This document shows positions 52,186 to 59,834 of a stretch of DNA of 64,000 nucleotides, in pieces. The translations under genes and the position numbers were made by a program. The stretch lies in assembly GCF_020731415.2 (NCBI RefSeq), contig NZ_CP088273.1:2299001-2363000 (forward strand), written 5' to 3'. Source of the stretch: Phyllobacterium sp. T1293. GTDB lineage: Bacteria; Pseudomonadota; Alphaproteobacteria; Rhizobiales; Rhizobiaceae. The number at the start of each line of letters is the position of its first letter. Position 1 is the stretch's first letter. Under the pieces are notes generated by a model, which worked only from the letters and a program-made list of their open reading frames with translations, was not told where the DNA came from and made no database searches.

Positions 52186-53607
52186 TCACTGAAAATCGAA
52201 GGCACTGAGACCCGTCACCATTTCGTCCAGTCCGAGCGGGCGGGTAACTGGCGGCTCGGCGCGCGACAGACAGGCCGAGCGTTCACACAGGCGGCAGGCA
52301 GGACCGACCGGCGTTGCGCCGATCCCCTTCCCACCAAGGGCCGCCCCATAAACAGTTTCATCGGCAAAGCCGATATCGCAGCCAAGCAGAATCGCCGTGC
52401 GGCGCGGACGCTCATTGAAGCCGCCCTGCGGGCCTTCCAGCGTGCGGGCGATGGTCATGAATTCGGCGCCGCCGGGCATTTCGATGGCTTCTACAAGAAT
52501 CTGCCCCGGCTGGGCAAAGGCGGCATGCACCGCCAGTTTGGGGCACTCGCCGCCAAAGCGCGATTGCGGATAGCTCTGTGCCCCTGCCCGGCGAAAACGA
52601 TTGCCCGCATGGTCAACCTCGAGCATGAAAAACGGAATACCGGCGGCACCCTGCCTTTGCAGCGTTGTCAGCCGATTGGCCGCCTGTTCAAAGGAAACAT
52701 TAAAACGTGAGCGCAGCACATCGACATCATAGCGGGCACGCAGGGCAGCAGTCTGGAATGCCTGATAGGGCATCATCAAGGCTTGCGCCGCATAACGGGC
52801 AAGTTCGAACCGCGCGATACGGCGCGCTTCATCGGAGGATAGTTTCAGCTCCTGAATCTCCGCGGCGATCACCACCTGCATGCGAATGAGCACGGCCTCG
52901 ATGGCCAATTCACGCAATTGATCGAATGGCGACAGGCGCTCCGAGATGAAAAGGCGCTGCGAATGCCGGTCATAACGCCGCCGCCAATTGGGCATGGTCG
53001 CGACAGGTAAAACGCGGACGGTGATCCCGTGCTCGCTCTTCAGCCATGCTTTCAAGGCACCGGCCAGATCGTCGCCGGGCTTGATCAGATGGAGAAAACT
53101 ATCCACCTCGCCTTCAATCCGGGCAAAATGGTTGGGTTTGCGTTCAAGCACTTCGCGGACTTCACTCAGCGGCAAACGTGTGGCCGATAAGGAAGGTGCA
53201 TGCCCTTCTTTTGCCAACATGCCTGAAAGGTCAGACAGGCGCTCCAATGATTCCCGATAGGCGCGGTAAAGTTTGACGATGCCCGCCGCTGCATTGGGCG
53301 CGGCATCACCAATCTCGATCAATTCCTGATCGCCGGGCAATTCACCATTGAGCAGGGGATCAGAGAAGACCTCTTTCAGCGCAGCCATGGACGAGCCGGT
53401 TTCAACCTGCAGCGTATCAAGCTCAATCTTGTATGTGGATGACAATTTCAGAAGCAGCTGGACAGTCAGCGGGCGCTGATTGCGCTCGATCAAATTGAGG
53501 TAGGACGGAGAAATACCCAGAGCTTCGGCCATGGCCGTCTGCGTCAGCCCCTGCTCGTTGCGAATGCGCCGGATGCGTGGACCGGCAAATATCTTTCCCT
53601 CGGCCAT
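52186..53607 (-). CDS. ScfR/RamB-type short-chain acyl-CoA-sensing regulator
   Basis: A 473-residue XRE-family regulator. The HTH (about 10-65) has IRRIRNEQGLTQTAMAEALG, then ISPSYLNLIERNQRPL. A middle IrrE/DUF955-like segment (about 180-280) includes LAIEAVLIRMQVVIAAEIQE. The C-terminal domain has FNVSFEQAANRLTTLQRQGA and four cysteines in the CRLCERSAC cluster and its neighbours. This architecture is that of RamB/MccR/ScfR regulators, which control glyoxylate-bypass or methylcitrate genes in response to acyl-CoA. It is divergent from isocitrate lyase, which it very likely regulates. Confidence 0.88.
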   Translation of the reverse strand: MAEGKIFAGPRIRRIRNEQGLTQTAMAEALGISPSYLNLIERNQRPLTVQLLLKLSSTYKIELDTLQVETGSSMAALKEVFSDPLLNGELPGDQELIEIGDAAPNAAAGIVKLYRAYRESLERLSDLSGMLAKEGHAPSLSATRLPLSEVREVLERKPNHFARIEGEVDSFLHLIKPGDDLAGALKAWLKSEHGITVRVLPVATMPNWRRRYDRHSQRLFISERLSPFDQLRELAIEAVLIRMQVVIAAEIQELKLSSDEARRIARFELARYAAQALMMPYQAFQTAALRARYDVDVLRSRFNVSFEQAANRLTTLQRQGAAGIPFFMLEVDHAGNRFRRAGAQSYPQSRFGGECPKLAVHAAFAQPGQILVEAIEMPGGAEFMTIARTLEGPQGGFNERPRRTAILLGCDIGFADETVYGAALGGKGIGATPVGPACRLCERSACLSRAEPPVTRPLGLDEMVTGLSAFDFQ

Positions 53608-53676
53608 ATCAGCCCCTTATGTCAGCAATATTGACAAGATTTACACAATCGTACCGTGATAATCACTATTACAAAG

Positions 53677-53692
53677 TTTACAAATTTACAAA
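53677..53692. promoter_or_regulatory. Tandem TTTACAAA sites between the ScfR-type gene and aceA
   Basis: Two back-to-back TTTACAAA octamers in the 250-base divergent gap, 70 bases upstream of the regulator's start. RamB/ScfR-family sites are TTTGCAAA-like, so this is the likely operator. ATTTGTCAAA at 53697-53706 may be a third half-site. Confidence 0.55.
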
Positions 53693-53857
53693 CCATATTT
53701 GTCAAAGCCGCGACATGCTAACTCGATAAATCCACATAATATGGCGATATTTATTGGAATTACTGCGCTGCAATGTAAATTCAGTCACATGAACGCAGCC
53801 ATCGAAACTCCCATTTGGACTGTCTGCGATCGCCTCAACAGAGCTTGGAGAAAGATA

Positions 53858-55147
53858 ATGACTGATTTTTACAACCTGGTACCAAATGCCCCTGGAGGTC
53901 GTTTCGATGGTATTGAACGTCCCTATACGCCTGACGATGTCAAAAAGCTGCGCGGTTCCGTTCAGATCAAATATACTCTTGCTGAAAACGGAGCCAACCG
54001 CCTCTGGCAGCTCATCCATGAAGACGATTTCGTCAACGCCCTTGGCGCGCTCTCGGGCAATCAGGCGATGCAGATGGTGCGTGCGGGCCTCAAGGCGATT
54101 TACCTCTCCGGCTGGCAGGTTGCTGCGGATGCAAACACCGCTTCCTCCATGTATCCTGACCAGTCGCTGTACCCTGCAAACGCTGCTCCAGAACTGGCAA
54201 AGCGCATAAACAAGACGTTGCAGCGCGCCGACCAGATTGAAACAGCAGAAGGCAAAGGCCTGTCGGTTGACACATGGTTCGCGCCGATCGTTGCGGATGC
54301 GGAAGCCGGTTTTGGTGGCCCGCTCAACGCTTTCGAGATCATGAAGGCTTTCATCGAGGCCGGTGCTGCGGGTGTGCATTATGAAGATCAGCTGGCATCG
54401 GAAAAGAAGTGCGGCCATCTCGGCGGCAAGGTTCTGATCCCGACCGCTGCGCACATTCGCAACCTGAACGCGGCGCGTCTTGCTGCCGACGTCATGGGGA
54501 CACCGACGCTGGTTATCGCCCGCACAGATGCGGAAGCTGCGAAGCTTCTGACCTCGGATATTGACGAGCGCGACCGGCCCTTCGTTGACTATGATGCCGG
54601 ACGGACCACAGAGGGCTTCTATCAGGTCAAGAATGGTCTCGAATCCTGTATCGCCCGGGCAATCGCTTACGCACCGCATGCGGATATGATCTGGTGCGAA
54701 ACGTCAAAGCCCGATCTGGAACAGGCCAAGCGCTTTGCCGAAGGCGTGCGCAAGGAACATCCGAACAAGCTGCTTGCCTATAACTGTTCACCTTCGTTCA
54801 ATTGGAAGAAGCATCTGGACGAAGCGACGATTGCCAAGTTCCAGCGCGAGCTGGGAGCGATGGGCTACAAATTCCAGTTCATTACGCTGGCTGGTTTCCA
54901 TCAGCTCAACTTCGGCATGTTCGAGCTGGCTCGCGGATATAAGGACCGTCAGATGTCCGCCTATTCCGAGTTGCAGGAAGCGGAATTTGCAGCCGAGGTA
55001 AATGGCTACACCGCGACCAAGCACCAGCGCGAAGTTGGCACGGGTTATTTCGATGCGGTTTCGCTGGCTATCACCGGCGGACAGTCTTCGACAACGGCCA
55101 TGGGTGAATCGACCGAGACGGCACAGTTCCGTCCAGCTGCCGAGTAA
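53858..55147 (+). CDS. aceA: Isocitrate lyase
   Basis: A 429-residue enzyme that cleaves isocitrate to glyoxylate and succinate in the glyoxylate bypass. The start [10 protein letters not shown] is preceded by GGAGAAAG; longer frames upstream lack similarity. The catalytic motif KKCGHLGGK is at 183-191 (Cys185). [20 protein letters not shown] and [10 protein letters not shown] supply metal and substrate contacts, and [15 protein letters not shown] and [13 protein letters not shown] complete the active site. It is divergent from its probable regulator, followed by a small gene and a terminator. Confidence 0.96.
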   Translation: MTDFYNLVPNAPGGRFDGIERPYTPDDVKKLRGSVQIKYTLAENGANRLWQLIHEDDFVNALGALSGNQAMQMVRAGLKAIYLSGWQVAADANTASSMYPDQSLYPANAAPELAKRINKTLQRADQIETAEGKGLSVDTWFAPIVADAEAGFGGPLNAFEIMKAFIEAGAAGVHYEDQLASEKKCGHLGGKVLIPTAAHIRNLNAARLAADVMGTPTLVIARTDAEAAKLLTSDIDERDRPFVDYDAGRTTEGFYQVKNGLESCIARAIAYAPHADMIWCETSKPDLEQAKRFAEGVRKEHPNKLLAYNCSPSFNWKKHLDEATIAKFQRELGAMGYKFQFITLAGFHQLNFGMFELARGYKDRQMSAYSELQEAEFAAEVNGYTATKHQREVGTGYFDAVSLAITGGQSSTTAMGESTETAQFRPAAE

Positions 55148-55201
55148 CAGGCAACCAATCCGGACCGTCGGCGAGGCCCTTACATGCCGCCGGTCCACTC
55201 A

Positions 55202-55222
55202 GGACAATCATCTCGATTGTCC
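55202..55222 (+). other. Hairpin between aceA and the downstream small gene
   Basis: Perfect 8-bp stem GGACAATC / GATTGTCC with a 5-base loop, 55 bases after the aceA stop and 32 bases before the next start. No T-run follows, so it is more likely an mRNA-stability or leader element than a terminator. Confidence 0.4.
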
Positions 55223-55253
55223 CACTGCAACGCCAGAAACAAGGAGCATGATC

Positions 55254-55487
55254 ATGGCACCGCAGACACGCGTGAAGGAACGGGCCGAGGAGCAATCATC
55301 GGCCATGAATGCAGACCAGCAGGCTGTCATTCGCATGGTCGCGAATGATCTGCATCGCCTCAACCAATCCGTCATGAAGGCGGTTGACGCCGGTGTGTCC
55401 GTGGAGCTGGTTCGCTCTGCCCGCCACCATGGCGGCGACGGCAACTGGGGCGACCTTTTGATCCCGGTTGTTGTGACCCGGCAATAA
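55254..55487 (+). CDS. Small conserved-looking protein downstream of aceA
   Basis: A 77-residue protein starting MAPQTRVKERAEEQ, chosen over an ATG two codons earlier because AAGGAGC is then 7 bases upstream. The middle is helical (NADQQAVIRMVANDLHRLNQ, SVMKAVDAGVSVELVRSARH) and the end is GDGNWGDLLIPVVVTRQ. There is no signal peptide or known domain. It lies 106 bases after aceA and just before a strong terminator, so it is probably expressed from the aceA promoter and may be linked to growth on acetate or fatty acids (inference). Confidence 0.65.
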   Translation: MAPQTRVKERAEEQSSAMNADQQAVIRMVANDLHRLNQSVMKAVDAGVSVELVRSARHHGGDGNWGDLLIPVVVTRQ

Positions 55488-55537
55488 GCTCACCGTGGCC
55501 TTCTCTGGTTTCGGTCTGGAACCAGCACGGCGCGCTG

Positions 55538-55575
55538 AACCGTCCGCAAGCAATTGCGGACGGTTTTGGTTTTCG
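55538..55575 (+). terminator. Terminator of the aceA transcript
   Basis: Perfect 12-bp stem AACCGTCCGCAA / TTGCGGACGGTT with a 4-base loop and a T-rich tail (TTGGTTTT). Confidence 0.88.
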
Positions 55576-55649
55576 CAAACGGGTTAGACGAAAGTCTGGA
55601 TTGATTGATACTTGGTGATCTGCAACTCTGCACTGGAGTTCGAGAAACA

Positions 55650-55862
55650 ATGATACCTCTCAAAACAACTGCCATCGATCTGGCACGCTATCTCGGCAGT
55701 CTGGCGTCACAAGCTGAACTATTGAAAGATACGTTTGAAACGGGTGACGCGAGCTATATAGCGGGCGCTCGCGGTGTAGTTGTTAGGGCTAGAGATATGG
55801 CCCAAAGCGCAAGAAAAACCCGTACACTCGCAACGCTTTCCACAAAATCCTGAGCCCCACCT
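55650..55862 (+). pseudogene. Truncated antitoxin of the HI1420/HigA-like addiction-module family
   Basis: The open frame encodes 67 residues. YLGSLASQAELLKDTFETGD, then ASYIAGARGVVVRARDMAQ, match the N-terminal half of addiction-module antidote proteins (usual form: YLxSPEAIAAYLxEAFETGD, then GVVARARGM). After residue 56 the similarity continues in the next frame (YTRNAFHKILSP against the usual LxRExLYKALSP), as if one A was lost from the A5 run near 55813. The palindromic repeat then begins exactly where the rest of the helix-turn-helix should follow. No toxin gene is adjacent. It is a remnant rather than a working antitoxin. Confidence 0.6.
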
Positions 55863-55865
55863 CTC

Positions 55866-55956
55866 CGTCATCCTCGGGCTTGACCCGAGGACCCATAACC
55901 AAGAAGCGCAGGGAGACCTCCCCGTAGTGGTCCTCGGGTCAAGCCCGAGGATGACG
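55866..55956. repeat. Palindromic intergenic repeat, copy 1
   Basis: Two perfectly inverted 28-base units (55866-55893 and 55929-55956), beginning CGTCATCCTCGGGCTTGACC and ending CCCGAGGATGACG. Each contains its own CCTCGGG-CTTGA-CCCGAGG hairpin. The 35 bases between the units are unrelated to those in copy 2 at 63870. This is a REP-like family common in Rhizobiales. Confidence 0.85.
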
Positions 55957-56082
55957 AAAGATTGAGAGGGACGGAAGACCCTGAAGAGGTGAAGTTTGGC
56001 GACACAATTTTCTTTTGCCCACCCTCCCATAGCGCGCAATTTTCATCTATCATCCTAAAAGTGCAATAAATTCTGGTGATTG

Positions 56083-57516
56083 ATGCCTTCTGAAACCCCT
56101 GAAAAGAAACCCGCAAAGACTTCAACGCGGCGGCGCACGCCTGCTTATGTCAAATCCACGCGGGGCGTGAAAAACTGGCGAGAAGCTTCCGAATGGCTGG
56201 CCTGGCGGGATATCGAAGACATTGAATGCATCACACCCGATCAGGCCGGTGTTGCGCGCGGCAAGATGATGCCGTCGAAGAAATTCACCTCCAACACATC
56301 GCTGGCGCTGCCTTCCGCCGTGTTCATGGCAACGATATCCGGTGACTATCCTGAAGACGGTCATGGCTTCTCCTATCCGGAAGATGATGGCGATCTGAAA
56401 CTGATGCCGGATCTTTCCACCTTGTCCGTTGTGCCTTGGGAAAGTGATCCGACCGCGCAGGTCATTTGCGATCTCGTGAACAAGGACGGGGAAGCCGTAG
56501 AATTTACACCGCGCAACGTTCTGAAGCGCGTCGTGGCGGCCTACAACAAGAAGGGCCTCAAGCCTGTTGTCGCGCCGGAAATTGAATTCTATCTCGTCAA
56601 GAAAAACCCCGATCCTGATTATCCGCTGACACCGCCGGTTGGCCGGTCGGGCCGCGCTATTGGTGGCGGTCAGGGCTATTCCATCGCGGGCGTCAATGAA
56701 TTTGACGAGCTGATCGATGATATCTACCACTTCTCCGAAGGTCAGGGCCTTGAGATCGATACGCTGATCCACGAAGAAGGCGCCGCGCAGCTCGAAATCA
56801 ATTTGCGTCATGGCGATCCGGTGGAACTGGCCGATCAGGTTTTCCTGTTCAAGCGCACGATCCGCGAGGCAGCGCTGAAACACGATATGTACGCCACCTT
56901 CATGGCCAAGCCCATTCAGGGTCAGCCGGGATCGGCCATGCATATTCATCAGTCGATCGTTGACAAGAAGACCGGACGCAATGTGTTTTCCAACCCTGAC
57001 GGTACGGAGAGCGAAGCATTCAGGCATTTCATCGGTGGTATGCAGAAGCACGTCCCGGCTTCACTGGTGATGTTTGCGCCCTACGTGAACTCCTATCGCC
57101 GATTGACGCCCGCAGCCTCGGCGCCTGTTAACGTAAAGTGGGGTTATGATAATCGCACAACGGCATTCCGTGTTCCACGTTCAGACCCGGCGGCGCGGCG
57201 CGTGGAAAACCGCATTCCTTCATCAGATGCCAACCCCTATCTCGCTTTGGCGGCGTCACTTGCCTGCGGGCTGCTCGGCATGAACAACAAGATCGAGCCT
57301 GATGCTCCAGCTTCCACGACGGTCAATGACAATCTCATTGAATTGCCGCGCGGGCTGATCGAGGCGACCATATTGTTCGAGCACGACAAGGACCTGACTG
57401 CCATGCTGGGGCAATCCTTTGCGATTACCTATGCGGCCATCAAGCGCGCTGAGTTCGAGACGTTCATGGAGGTTATCAGCCCCTGGGAGCGCGAATATCT
57501 GCTGCTGAATGTTTGA
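56083..57516 (+). CDS. puuA: Glutamine-synthetase-family enzyme, gamma-glutamylputrescine synthetase-like
   Basis: A 477-residue member of the GS superfamily starting at an ATG one codon after an in-frame TTG. The GS active site is visible as VAPEIEFYLVKKNPDPDYPL, EEGAAQLEINLRHGDPVELA, GQPGSAMHIHQSIVDKKTGR and NSYRRLTPAASAPVNVKWGY, the ATP-, metal- and glutamate-binding stretches. Length and sequence fit PuuA-type ligases that join glutamate to putrescine or another amine. A PuuB-like oxidase gene follows on the same strand, separated by a repeat cluster. Confidence 0.87.
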   Translation: MPSETPEKKPAKTSTRRRTPAYVKSTRGVKNWREASEWLAWRDIEDIECITPDQAGVARGKMMPSKKFTSNTSLALPSAVFMATISGDYPEDGHGFSYPEDDGDLKLMPDLSTLSVVPWESDPTAQVICDLVNKDGEAVEFTPRNVLKRVVAAYNKKGLKPVVAPEIEFYLVKKNPDPDYPLTPPVGRSGRAIGGGQGYSIAGVNEFDELIDDIYHFSEGQGLEIDTLIHEEGAAQLEINLRHGDPVELADQVFLFKRTIREAALKHDMYATFMAKPIQGQPGSAMHIHQSIVDKKTGRNVFSNPDGTESEAFRHFIGGMQKHVPASLVMFAPYVNSYRRLTPAASAPVNVKWGYDNRTTAFRVPRSDPAARRVENRIPSSDANPYLALAASLACGLLGMNNKIEPDAPASTTVNDNLIELPRGLIEATILFEHDKDLTAMLGQSFAITYAAIKRAEFETFMEVISPWEREYLLLNV

Positions 57517-57527
57517 GATTTCGGTTA

Positions 57528-57712
57528 TCTCCCCCTTGTGGGGGAGAAAGCGATTTCAGCACTTAGCGAGCGAGCATAGCGAAGCACAGCTCAAGTGCTA
57601 GAAATCGCAAGAGAGGGGATTTGAAATCAGAGCTATCCCCCTCACTTGGATTTTCTAAAGATTTAGCAAAGGGCTAAATCCAAGAAAATCCTTTCTCTCC
57701 TCCAAGGGGAGA
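57528..57712. repeat. Cluster of nested palindromes between puuA-like and puuB-like genes
   Basis: Four structures in 185 bases: TCTCCCCC-TTGT-GGGGGAGA (57528-57547); a stem GCGATTTC-A-GCACTT / AAGTGC-TA-GAAATCGC (57550-57608); a stem GGATTTTCT plus GATTTAGC / GCTAAATC plus AGAAAATCC (57648-57691); and a closing TCTCCTCCAAGGGGAGA (57696-57712). The related outer elements in opposite orientation make the unit look like a miniature mobile element. It contains no gene. Confidence 0.7.
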
Positions 57713-57754
57713 CATAAGCGGCGCCTGTATTTCCAGATTGGATTGCAAGATAAC

Positions 57755-59041
57755 ATGGCATATCAATCCCCCATCTCTCCCGGCATCTCCTGGTATGAAT
57801 CAACCATTGATGATCGCACCGAATATCCGGCATTGGATGGCTCGCGAACGGCCGATGTCGTCATTGTCGGCGGTGGCTTTACCGGGCTTTCGGCCGCTGT
57901 TCATCTTGCCTCGGCGGGTGTTGATGTGGTTTTGCTGGAGGCCTATCGCTTTGGCGACGGTGCTTCCGGTCGCAATGGCGGTCAGCTTGGCACGGGTCAA
58001 CGCAGTTGGGCGGAGGAACTGGAAGGCCAATATGGCTTCACCCGCGCCAAGGCACTTTTCGATCTTGCCGAGGAAGCCAAGGCGCACCTTTTGCAATTCG
58101 CCGAGACACACAAGATCGATATCGAATTCGTGCCCGGACAAATGTCCGCGGTACATAAAAAGCGTTATCTGAAAGATTATCAGGCCCACGCGGAGCTGAT
58201 GACCACGCGTTTCGGTTATCCGCATATTCACTACATGGATGCCACGGAAACGGCGGAACGGCTTGGTTCGACGCGCTATCTCGGCGGTGTTTACGACGCA
58301 GGCACCGGTCATATCCAACCCATGAAGCTTGTTGTCGGCACCGCAAAGGCTGCGGCCAAGGCCGGGGCCCATCTTTATGAAAACACCAAGGTGACAGGCA
58401 TTCGCTCTGAAAATGGCCGCGTCACTGTTGCAACGGCTAAAGGCAGTGTCACCGCTGCAAAGTGCCTGATCGCGGTCAACGCCTATGGTGGCAATCTTGA
58501 ACCGGTCAGCGCCTCCCACGTAATGCCGATCCGGTCCTTCATTGGCGCAACAGTGCCATTAGGCAGTGACAGTCCTGTTTTGCCCGGCGGCGAGAGTGTT
58601 GACGACTCCCGCTTTGTCGTGCGCTATTTCCGCCGCTCGAAGGATGGCCGGCTGCTGTTTGGCGGACGTGAAGCCTATACGGCCGATAACCCGCTCGATA
58701 TCAGCACACATATCCGCCGGCAGATCGCCGAGATTTATCCGGCACTCGCGAACGTGGAAATCACCCAAGCCTGGGGCGGATCGGTCGGCATTACCCTGCC
58801 ACGCCAGCCCTTTGTGCGTGAGGTCATGCCCAATGTCATTTCGGCGGGCGGCTATTCCGGCCATGGCGTAATGCTGTCGAACTATGTCGGAAAGCTTTAC
58901 GCGGAAACGGTTGCGGGCAATCGCGACCGCCTGAAATTGCTGGAAGAGCTGAAAATACCCTCATTCCCCGGCGGACGTACATTCCGAGCGCCGCTGCTGT
59001 TTCTCGCATTGAGCTGGTATGCCTTGATGGATCGGATTTAA
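57755..59041 (+). CDS. puuB: FAD-dependent oxidoreductase, gamma-glutamylputrescine oxidase-like
   Basis: A 428-residue DAO-family flavoenzyme. ADVVIVGGGFTGLSAAVHLA (near 32) is the dinucleotide fold, with the E-rich LLEAYRFGDGASGRNGG loop after it. GRLLFGGREAYTADNP and ITQAWGGSVGITLPRQPFV lead to the C-terminal YSGHGVMLSNYVGKLYAETV flavin contact. These features match PuuB/OrdL-type oxidases that convert gamma-glutamylputrescine to its aldehyde, making peroxide. It starts MAYQSPIS. Its place after the PuuA-like ligase supports the role. Confidence 0.87.
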   Translation: MAYQSPISPGISWYESTIDDRTEYPALDGSRTADVVIVGGGFTGLSAAVHLASAGVDVVLLEAYRFGDGASGRNGGQLGTGQRSWAEELEGQYGFTRAKALFDLAEEAKAHLLQFAETHKIDIEFVPGQMSAVHKKRYLKDYQAHAELMTTRFGYPHIHYMDATETAERLGSTRYLGGVYDAGTGHIQPMKLVVGTAKAAAKAGAHLYENTKVTGIRSENGRVTVATAKGSVTAAKCLIAVNAYGGNLEPVSASHVMPIRSFIGATVPLGSDSPVLPGGESVDDSRFVVRYFRRSKDGRLLFGGREAYTADNPLDISTHIRRQIAEIYPALANVEITQAWGGSVGITLPRQPFVREVMPNVISAGGYSGHGVMLSNYVGKLYAETVAGNRDRLKLLEELKIPSFPGGRTFRAPLLFLALSWYALMDRI

Positions 59042-59053
59042 GGGCTGCCCCAT

Positions 59054-59833
59054 TCAATGATTTGTGTAACTTCCGGGGCTAAAAAGAACCTGGACTTTCT
59101 CCGAATTCATCAATTGCTTGGGAGAAAACCAGAAACGTCTTTTGCTGTCTGAATTTCCGTCAATCGCAATGTTCAAGCTACGAAATGCCGCGAGCCAAAC
59201 CAGCTTTGAACAGTAAAAACCGGAATCATCATTGAGATCAAAATTGAAAAACTCGTAGGGGCGACCAAGGTATTTTTTCGCTTCAACTGCAACTTTTGCG
59301 CGTTGCTCACCGGACAGGTTTTTTATCCGACCGTGCCACACCTCTTCTCCGGGGCGAGAGGAAAGCCAATCCGCATAGGAGTGTCTGATGACGCCTTTGC
59401 CCGAAATGGCTTCAATCACAAACGGCTTGCCGCCTTCAATCTCGATGATGCCGACGTGGCCGACATAGACGATCGTTCCCAATGCGAATTCTTCAATTTT
59501 CGTATCAGTTCCAAGGTCTTCAACGTCGACGCTTTCAATCCCGGCATATTCTGCAGCGAACTCCGCGAAACTGAGTTCTGCCAACCGTGTTCTGTCGGTT
59601 GCAGAAAGCTGTGAAGCTGGGTCACTGGCCTGTCGTTCCAGATACAGTTTCTTTTCCGCTACCCATGTTGGCTCGTCATAAAAATCGGTGGGAACCAGTT
59701 TCATTTCGGTGATGTACGACGTCGAGTATGGAACCAGAACTCCGGGTTTCTTTGGCCATATGAAATCGCCCTGCTCAAAGGTAGCAGGATCAGGTCGTAA
59801 TATTTCTGCGGGGAGCGTTTGCAATTCAGGCAA
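59054..59833 (-). CDS. Permuted papain-fold (YiiX/NlpC-P60-like) protein
   Basis: A 259-residue cytosolic protein without signal peptide. The permuted NlpC/P60 (YiiX/YebB-like) pattern is visible: the histidine comes first in IVYVGHVGIIEIEG (His126), then KPFVIEAISGKGVIR, and the cysteine later in GFYCSKLVWLA (Cys208). KKYLGRPYEFFNFDLNDD lies just before the cysteine. The catalytic pair is intact, so it is probably a hydrolase, amidase or acyltransferase. It begins 1 base after the stop of a ketoacyl synthase III gene. I cannot assign a substrate. Confidence 0.78.
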   Translation of the reverse strand: MPELQTLPAEILRPDPATFEQGDFIWPKKPGVLVPYSTSYITEMKLVPTDFYDEPTWVAEKKLYLERQASDPASQLSATDRTRLAELSFAEFAAEYAGIESVDVEDLGTDTKIEEFALGTIVYVGHVGIIEIEGGKPFVIEAISGKGVIRHSYADWLSSRPGEEVWHGRIKNLSGEQRAKVAVEAKKYLGRPYEFFNFDLNDDSGFYCSKLVWLAAFRSLNIAIDGNSDSKRRFWFSPKQLMNSEKVQVLFSPGSYTNH

Positions 59834-59834
59834 T

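Noticed and set aside
51727..52710. A 327-codon plus-strand frame opposite the EamA and ScfR-type genes.
   Set aside because: It spans the ends of two real minus-strand genes and reads as low-complexity Arg/Gly-rich sequence.
53702..54679. A 325-codon minus-strand frame opposite aceA.
   Set aside because: Antisense to isocitrate lyase; no domain seen.
55861..55960. The inverted repeat as a CRISPR array.
   Set aside because: Only two inverted units, not direct repeats with regular spacers, and no cas genes in the window.
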